Shown in pieces: positions 4,869 to 8,490 of a stretch of 8,490 nucleotides of DNA; position 1 is the stretch's first letter; each line of letters opens with the position of its first letter. Made by a program: the position numbers and the translations under genes. This DNA is from Candidatus Methanophagales archaeon (lineage in GTDB: Archaea > Halobacteriota > Syntropharchaeia > Alkanophagales > Methanospirareceae): positions 1 to 8,490 of the forward strand of contig JAUWVD010000040.1 of the NCBI GenBank assembly GCA_030617585.1. The letters are read 5' to 3'. A model generated the notes under the pieces. That model did no database searches. It had not been told where the DNA came from and saw only the letters and a list, made by a program, of their open reading frames with translations.

Positions 4869-5969
4869 ATAGGCACGGTAGATTTACCGCTTCACGGAGG
4901 AAAAGCACCTTACTGGTTAGTGAAGAGGATGAGAAACTTAGCTCATGCTATCTTCGAGACGATAGTAGACGAATATGGTGTTAATGGCGCGATAGAGAAA
5001 TTGTCAGATCCTCTCTGGTTTCAATCGCTATCCTGTGCATTGGCTTATGACTGGCATAGCAGTGGAACCACAACAGTGGTCTGCGGCGTTTTGAAGTCGG
5101 TTATTGACCCGGAGGAGTTTGGTATTGGTGTGGCGGGAGGAAAAGGAAAAGCATCACGGAATACCTTATCGGACATAGATGCAATGGGCGAGAAGCTAAA
5201 GCTCAGCGATCGTAAGATAGAAGAGTTGAAATACGCAAGTCGAATATCCGCAAAGGTGGATAATGCATGTATACAGGATGGTTATCAGCTCTATCATCAT
5301 TCGATGTTCGTCACAGAGAAAGGAGAATGGGCGGTGATCCAGCAAGGGATGAACTCCGGCAACCGATATGCCCGGAGATACCATTGGCTCTCATCCGCGG
5401 TAAAGAGGTATGACGAAGAGCCACACCAGGGTATAGTAGGTTTTTTGCAGGATAATGTGCTAGACCTGACTTCAAAAGAGAGCGGGGGATGTAGAAATAC
5501 AACAGTAGACCTTGCAAATACAAAACCTAAAGAATTAGAGCGGGCATATAAAGAACTTGAGGGCAGCATGAATAGTATAAAAAGGATACAGAGCGGTCAG
5601 AAGACTCTTTCTGAGTTTGATATAGTATCAAAAGAGGCAAATAGATGCAAAAACGAAGAAGACGTTATTTACCGGTTACCGAGAAGAGTGAATTGGGATG
5701 CACTTCGTGTAGCATATGACAAGCAGCCGGAGAATTATGAGCAGTTCTTGTGCATAAAAGGTATAGGACCTGCAACAGTGCGTGCATTAGCGCTTATTGC
5801 CGAGTTGATATATGGTGAGGAGCCAAGTTGGCAGGACCCTGTTAAATTCTCGTTCGCATTTGGCGGTAAAGATGGTGTGCCATATCCAGTGGATAAGAAG
5901 ACGATGGACGAAACCACGGAGATATTGAGCAATGCGCTTACGGAAGCGAATTGTATCAGGAAAGGTTGA
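4869..5969 (+). CDS. DUF763 family protein with helix-hairpin-helix motif (start codon uncertain)
   Basis: This is a DUF763 (COG1415) protein; its function is not known to me. Recognisable parts are DWHSSGTTTVVCG near 60, GKGKASRNT near 91-99, a QLYHHSMFV segment, WAVIQQGMN, and a helix-hairpin-helix-like IKGIGPATVRALALIAEL followed by SWQDPVKFSFAFGGKDG. The last block suggests nucleic-acid contact, but that is inference. The first usual start in frame is GTG at 4920. However, the codons before it read GTVDLPLHGGKAPYWLVKRM, which is the conserved family N-terminus, so translation must begin further upstream. The frame is open from 4851, and no ATG, GTG or TTG occurs in it before 4920. I place the start at ATA 4869, giving 366 residues. 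An error or mutation in the start codon is equally possible. It lies 10 bases after the eL15 stop. Confidence 0.85.
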   Translation: MGTVDLPLHGGKAPYWLVKRMRNLAHAIFETIVDEYGVNGAIEKLSDPLWFQSLSCALAYDWHSSGTTTVVCGVLKSVIDPEEFGIGVAGGKGKASRNTLSDIDAMGEKLKLSDRKIEELKYASRISAKVDNACIQDGYQLYHHSMFVTEKGEWAVIQQGMNSGNRYARRYHWLSSAVKRYDEEPHQGIVGFLQDNVLDLTSKESGGCRNTTVDLANTKPKELERAYKELEGSMNSIKRIQSGQKTLSEFDIVSKEANRCKNEEDVIYRLPRRVNWDALRVAYDKQPENYEQFLCIKGIGPATVRALALIAELIYGEEPSWQDPVKFSFAFGGKDGVPYPVDKKTMDETTEILSNALTEANCIRKG

Positions 5970-5990
5970 ATTGTATATCTATAGAACCAC

Positions 5991-6038
5991 AAGATTACAT
6001 ACATCTAAAGTATTTGAATGTATAGCTAAGCTAATCTT
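5991..6038. repeat. Nested inverted repeats upstream of thi4
   Basis: AAGATTA (5991-5997) pairs with TAATCTT (6032-6038). Inside it, ATACAT (5999-6004) pairs with ATGTAT (6018-6023). A separate palindrome, TAGCTAAGCTA (6023-6033), competes with the outer arm. The element lies between the DUF763 stop and the thi4 TATA box. It could be an operator, a DUF763 3' end structure, or chance in AT-rich DNA. Confidence 0.4.
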
Positions 6039-6059
6039 AAAACCCACGAGACCAAATAC

Positions 6060-6065
6060 TATAAA
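6060..6065 (+). promoter_or_regulatory. TATA box of thi4, spaced for a leaderless mRNA
   Basis: TATAAA is centred about 26 bases before the thi4 ATG at 6089, the usual archaeal TATA-to-start distance. Transcription would begin at or next to the start codon. No Shine-Dalgarno sequence precedes this ATG, which fits leaderless translation. Confidence 0.6.
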
Positions 6066-6088
6066 GACGTAAATACATAAAGTGCATC

Positions 6089-6868
6089 ATGATAGAATTT
6101 TCGCCAGCATCAGAAAGTCAGATTACGAGAGCGATAGTAACGGAATACACAAAAGAATTTGCGGACTGCGTGAAGACAGACGTAATAATAGTAGGTGGTG
6201 GCCCATCAGGATTAATAGCCGGGAAGGAACTGGCATCCCGCGGTGTAAAAGTATTGATTATAGAGCGGAACAACTATTTGGGCGGTGGATTCTGGCTGGG
6301 CGGGTTTTTAATGAATAAGCTCACGGTCAGGTCACCGGCAGAAAGTGTCTTAGCTGAACTTGGGGTGCCACATAAGGAATATAGTAAAGGGTTATACGTT
6401 GCAGATGCGCCACACGCATGCTCGAAATTAATTGCGGCAACATGTGATGCCGGTGTGAAGATATTGAATATGGTGGCTCTGGATGATGTAGTACTGCATA
6501 ACGATAAAGTGAGCGGGGTAGTGATAAATTGGGCTGCTGTTGCAGCTCTACCACGCGAAGTAGCTTGTGTTGACCCGATTTCATTGGAATCTGAGCTTGT
6601 TATTGATGCAACAGGACATGATGCGTCAGTGGTGAAGAAATTAGAGGAAAGGGGTCTGCTTAAGATAAAGGGGCAGGGTGCAATGTGGGTTGACAGGTCT
6701 GAAGAACTCGTAGTAGAGCACACATCCGAATTTTATCCCGGTCTGATAGTCACAGGCATGGCGGTTTCCGCGGCATACGGGCTTCCGAGGATGGGCCCTA
6801 CATTTGGCTCTATGTTGATGTCCGGAAAGAAAGCGGCAGAAGTAGCAGTTGAGAAGCTCGAGCTATAA
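6089..6868 (+). CDS. thi4: Thi4 family thiazole synthase (ADP-thiazole synthase), Cys-type
   Basis: Thi4 builds the adenylated thiazole precursor of thiamin from NAD, glycine and a sulfur source, with bound iron. The 259 residues are typical of archaeal members. The dinucleotide fold is DVIIVGGGPSGLIAG (31-45), ending in the acidic E59-R60 pair. GGGFW follows at 65-69. Conserved NW at 147-148, DATGHD at 173-178 and YPGLIVTGMAV (216-226) come next, then the product-binding LPRMGPTFGSMLMSGKKAAE (232-251). The residue before VDP is C160 (REVACVDP). Methanogen enzymes that use free sulfide have His there, whereas yeast Thi4 and Haloferax Thi4 have the essential Cys. It probably stands alone, with its own TATA box and an apparently leaderless start. 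A close homologue, ribose-1,5-bisphosphate isomerase, is less likely given the context-free motif match. Confidence 0.9.
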   Translation: MIEFSPASESQITRAIVTEYTKEFADCVKTDVIIVGGGPSGLIAGKELASRGVKVLIIERNNYLGGGFWLGGFLMNKLTVRSPAESVLAELGVPHKEYSKGLYVADAPHACSKLIAATCDAGVKILNMVALDDVVLHNDKVSGVVINWAAVAALPREVACVDPISLESELVIDATGHDASVVKKLEERGLLKIKGQGAMWVDRSEELVVEHTSEFYPGLIVTGMAVSAAYGLPRMGPTFGSMLMSGKKAAEVAVEKLEL

Positions 6869-6892
6869 TCGCGTTCATAAGCAAATAATACC

Positions 6893-7753
6893 TCACTTAT
6901 AATCATAGAAACCCTTGCCGGCTTTTTGTCCTGTCCATCCTGCTCTTACCATCTGCACCATAAGGACAGCGGGTTTGAATCGCTCAAAGCCCGTCTCGTT
7001 ATATATTGTATTGAGCACTGCAACCACAATGTCTATCCCGATCAAATCCAAAAGTTGAAAAGGGCCAAGAGGCCAGTTGAAAGAGAGTTTTTGTATCTTA
7101 TCTATATCCTCTACGGACGCAAGCCCACTTTCACGCATCTTTACCGCCTCGTTTAGTATGAGACACATCATTCGGCTTGTGACGAACCCAGGAGAATCAT
7201 TCACAACCACTGTCTCTTTACCTAGCGAATGGACGAACTCCAGCGTGCTATTTAGCGTATCTTCTGAAGTCCGCAAGGATTTTATTATCTCCACACCACG
7301 CATCTGAGGCACGGGATTCATGAAATGGACACCAATTACCCTCTCGGGTCTCGTTGTTGCTGCCGCTAAACCAGTAATAGGAAATGTAGATGTATTACTC
7401 CCAAGGATGGTATGCTCAGGACAGATAAGACCAAATATCCGAAATAGCTCCTTCTTCAGTTCTAAATCTTCAGATACTGCTTCTATCACGAAATCCGCGT
7501 GCTTTGCTCCCTCTTCCAAATACATAGTTGCATTTGCACGTATCGAATCCAGAAGACTATCTGCCTCCGCTTGCTCCATACGCTCCTTCTTTACAAGTCT
7601 CGAAAGGTCCTTTTTTATCATTCCAAGCCCTTTTTCAAATGTTTCTTCTGTCTTGTATACTGCGGACACATCGTAAACCGCTTGTGCACATGTCTGCACT
7701 ATTCCACTCCCCATTATACCAACACCTACAACACAAACTTTCTTTTTGCTCAT
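6893..7753 (-). CDS. 3-hydroxyacyl-CoA (3-hydroxybutyryl-CoA) dehydrogenase
   Basis: It is predicted to oxidise (S)-3-hydroxyacyl-CoA to 3-oxoacyl-CoA with NAD(P), or to catalyse the reverse. The 286-residue single-unit form matches the bacterial Hbd/PaaH type. The Rossmann loop is GVGIMGSG (10-17). Catalytic candidates are S122 (SNTSTFPIT), H143 (GVHFMNPVP) and E155 (RGVEII). PGFVTSRMM (188-196) leads into the C-terminal dimer domain, which has GPFQLLDLIGID (230-241) and ends GKGFYDYK. Two oddities are visible. The acidic residue normally ending the second beta strand appears replaced (AVYKTEE, Y33/K34), and the usual Asn of the VNR motif is S193 (TSR). It is the last gene of the thiolase-DUF35 set, 36 bases after the DUF35 stop. 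GGA-type ribosome site sequence lies some 13 bases upstream of the ATG, which is only moderate support for the start. Confidence 0.93.
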   Translation of the reverse strand: MSKKKVCVVGVGIMGSGIVQTCAQAVYDVSAVYKTEETFEKGLGMIKKDLSRLVKKERMEQAEADSLLDSIRANATMYLEEGAKHADFVIEAVSEDLELKKELFRIFGLICPEHTILGSNTSTFPITGLAAATTRPERVIGVHFMNPVPQMRGVEIIKSLRTSEDTLNSTLEFVHSLGKETVVVNDSPGFVTSRMMCLILNEAVKMRESGLASVEDIDKIQKLSFNWPLGPFQLLDLIGIDIVVAVLNTIYNETGFERFKPAVLMVQMVRAGWTGQKAGKGFYDYK

Positions 7754-7789
7754 GGCACTTACATTATCCTTTCCTATTACTATAAAAAT

Positions 7790-8245
7790 TTATCCTACAA
7801 CTTTAAAAACCGGGCATGTGTGCGCCCCGCCAGAGTACTTATCGCCTTCATAGGTATATGCACCACTCAGTTTCACCCGTTTGCCGATTAGTTCTGGTGT
7901 GGCACGTTCAGCATCATAATCGAGCCGCCCCATAACACAAGGTCCCTCTTTTGTCTCCACTATGCAGGGGATATAAGGGACATCGGCTTCAAAGCCTTCA
8001 GGCGGCACACGAATTACCGTAAACGTCGTCAACTCACCTTCGCCACACAACTCCGCTCTTTCAAGGCTCCGACTACTGCACCATTGGCAAACGTGCATAG
8101 GATGGCAAGTTATTTTACCGCACGATGCACATTTCAGCCCCACTAATCGCCCTTCTTTGAGGCCCGCTTCATAGTCCTCATAGGTTAAAACGGTATATAC
8201 CGTAGCTAACTCCTTTTCTATCTCCTCTTGCGCCATTCCAGCCAT
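7790..8245 (-). CDS. DUF35 zinc-ribbon/OB-fold protein, thiolase partner
   Basis: This small acyl-CoA-binding partner of thiolases has 151 residues. An N-terminal helical part (EEIEKELATVYTVLTYEDYEAGL) is followed by a rubredoxin-like zinc ribbon with C39, C42, C53 and C56 (CASC and CQWC). An OB fold comes next (GELTTFTVIRVPPEGFEADVPYIP, then the GRLDYDA and GKRVKLSG strands). In archaea DUF35 proteins bridge thiolase and HMG-CoA synthase in a channelling complex, so a structural role beside the adjacent thiolase is expected. A longer frame begins at 8329 inside the thiolase gene. I chose the ATG at 8245 because AAAGGGGAT lies about 9 bases upstream and the family begins near here. It starts 22 bases after the thiolase stop, and the dehydrogenase follows 36 bases after its stop. 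Confidence 0.92.
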   Translation of the reverse strand: MAGMAQEEIEKELATVYTVLTYEDYEAGLKEGRLVGLKCASCGKITCHPMHVCQWCSSRSLERAELCGEGELTTFTVIRVPPEGFEADVPYIPCIVETKEGPCVMGRLDYDAERATPELIGKRVKLSGAYTYEGDKYSGGAHTCPVFKVVG

Positions 8246-8267
8246 TTTTTTTATCCCCTTTATTTTA

Positions 8268-8490
8268 TTATTTCTTTCGCTTCGACCTTCCGAGTATAAT
8301 ATGACATAATGTCCCGAAGTCACCACCAAGTGTATCGGTCATGCCATACTCAGGAACAGGGTCAATTTGATTCCCTTTTGCTGCTTCGCCCCGCATCTGT
8401 TTAATGATCCAGTAAATCTGAGACGCCCCGGTTGCGCCTATCGGATGCCCTTTACCTATTAATCCGCCAGACATGTTAACGGGTATTTTC
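8268..8490 (-). CDS. Thiolase (acetyl-CoA acetyltransferase-like), C-terminal end only
   Basis: The frame stays open through the window edge. It reads KIPVN before the internal Met at 8474, so only about the last 73 residues are visible. The signature SGGLIGKGHPIGATGASQIY contains the conserved thiolase His (GKGHPIGATG). The final motif is TDTLGGDFGTLCHIIL, where classical thiolases have CxGGGxG. The Cys position appears to be Thr, as in the SCP2-like thiolases common in archaea. The product would condense or cleave acetoacetyl-CoA or a longer 3-oxoacyl-CoA. It is the first visible gene of an operon with DUF35 and 3-hydroxyacyl-CoA dehydrogenase. Whether it serves mevalonate synthesis or beta-oxidation depends on what lies beyond the edge; an HMG-CoA synthase next door would favour the former. 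Confidence 0.92.
   Translation of the reverse strand, partial: KIPVNMSGGLIGKGHPIGATGASQIYWIIKQMRGEAAKGNQIDPVPEYGMTDTLGGDFGTLCHIILGRSKRKK

Noticed and set aside
4920..5969. DUF763 starting at GTG 4920
   Set aside because: The conserved family N-terminus is encoded in the same frame just upstream, so this start would cut it off.
5970..6088. TPP riboswitch upstream of thi4
   Set aside because: The conserved CUGAGA and the second-arm core of the thiamin riboswitch are absent, and the TATA box spacing points to a leaderless transcript with no room for an aptamer.
6274..6723. 149-codon open frame antisense to thi4
   Set aside because: It lies fully inside a well-supported gene and has a low-complexity Ser/Thr composition with no recognisable motif.
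7499..7891. 130-codon plus-strand open frame across the dehydrogenase-DUF35 junction
   Set aside because: It is antisense to two well-supported genes, its composition is rich in Cys, Tyr and His, and it has no recognisable domain.
8246..8329. N-terminal extension of the DUF35 protein from the ATG at 8329
   Set aside because: It overlaps the thiolase coding sequence, lacks family similarity, and a good ribosome site precedes the ATG at 8245.
1..8490. Mobile element, defence island or horizontally acquired block
   Set aside because: No transposase, integrase, terminal inverted repeats, direct repeats flanking the tRNA, or defence-type domains were seen. The genes are conserved archaeal core genes with similar base composition by eye.

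Overview
The window comes from an archaeal genome. The evidence is sn-glycerol-1-phosphate dehydrogenase (the archaeal lipid enzyme), an RPA-associated OB-fold protein, aIF2-beta, an archaeal LSm protein, eL37 and eL15 ribosomal proteins, a class II tRNA-Ser with a G73 discriminator and no encoded CCA, TATA-box promoters and GGAGGT-type ribosome binding sites. A methanogenesis-marker-12-type protein lies a few kilobases from a thiolase / DUF35 / 3-hydroxyacyl-CoA dehydrogenase cluster. That pairing suggests a Halobacteriota lineage with both methanogenesis-type and acyl-CoA metabolism (for example ANME-1/Methanophagales, Syntropharchaeia or relatives); this placement is inference and is not proven by the window.

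Layout. (1) Bases 1-3153, plus strand: the C-terminal two thirds or so of a COG3390 RPA-associated protein, egsA, a UPF0179 cysteine-rich protein and the marker-12 ASKHA-fold protein. They are packed with a 4-base overlap, a 2-base gap and a 38-base gap, and probably form one operon. (2) Bases 3146-4188, minus strand: LSm, eL37 (a 55-codon gene), tRNA-Ser(UGA) and aIF2-beta, a compact translation/RNA unit that converges on the first operon with an 8-base coding overlap. (3) Bases 4192-4327: a divergent promoter region. (4) Bases 4328-5969, plus strand: ribosomal protein eL15 and a DUF763 protein. The conserved N-terminus of DUF763 lies upstream of the first usual start codon. (5) Bases 5970-6868: an AT-rich intergenic region with nested inverted repeats and a TATA box placed for a leaderless transcript, followed by a Thi4-type thiazole synthase with cysteine at the sulfur-donor position. 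(6) Bases 6893-8490, minus strand: an operon read as thiolase (5' end outside the window), DUF35 zinc-ribbon/OB protein and 3-hydroxyacyl-CoA dehydrogenase.

How the genes fit together. Region 1 mixes replication, membrane-lipid backbone synthesis and a methanogen-type protein of unknown role. Regions 2 and 4 supply translation. Region 5 makes the thiazole half of thiamin. Region 6 could carry out the last two steps of beta-oxidation of a C4 acyl-CoA, or their reverse. No mobile element, CRISPR array, integrase or clearly transferred island is visible. No stretch of more than 300 bases lacks a gene. Most of the window is conserved core genome. The points most worth checking are the Thi4 cysteine, the missing canonical start of DUF763, the dehydrogenase cofactor and active-site substitutions, and the thi4 upstream structure.
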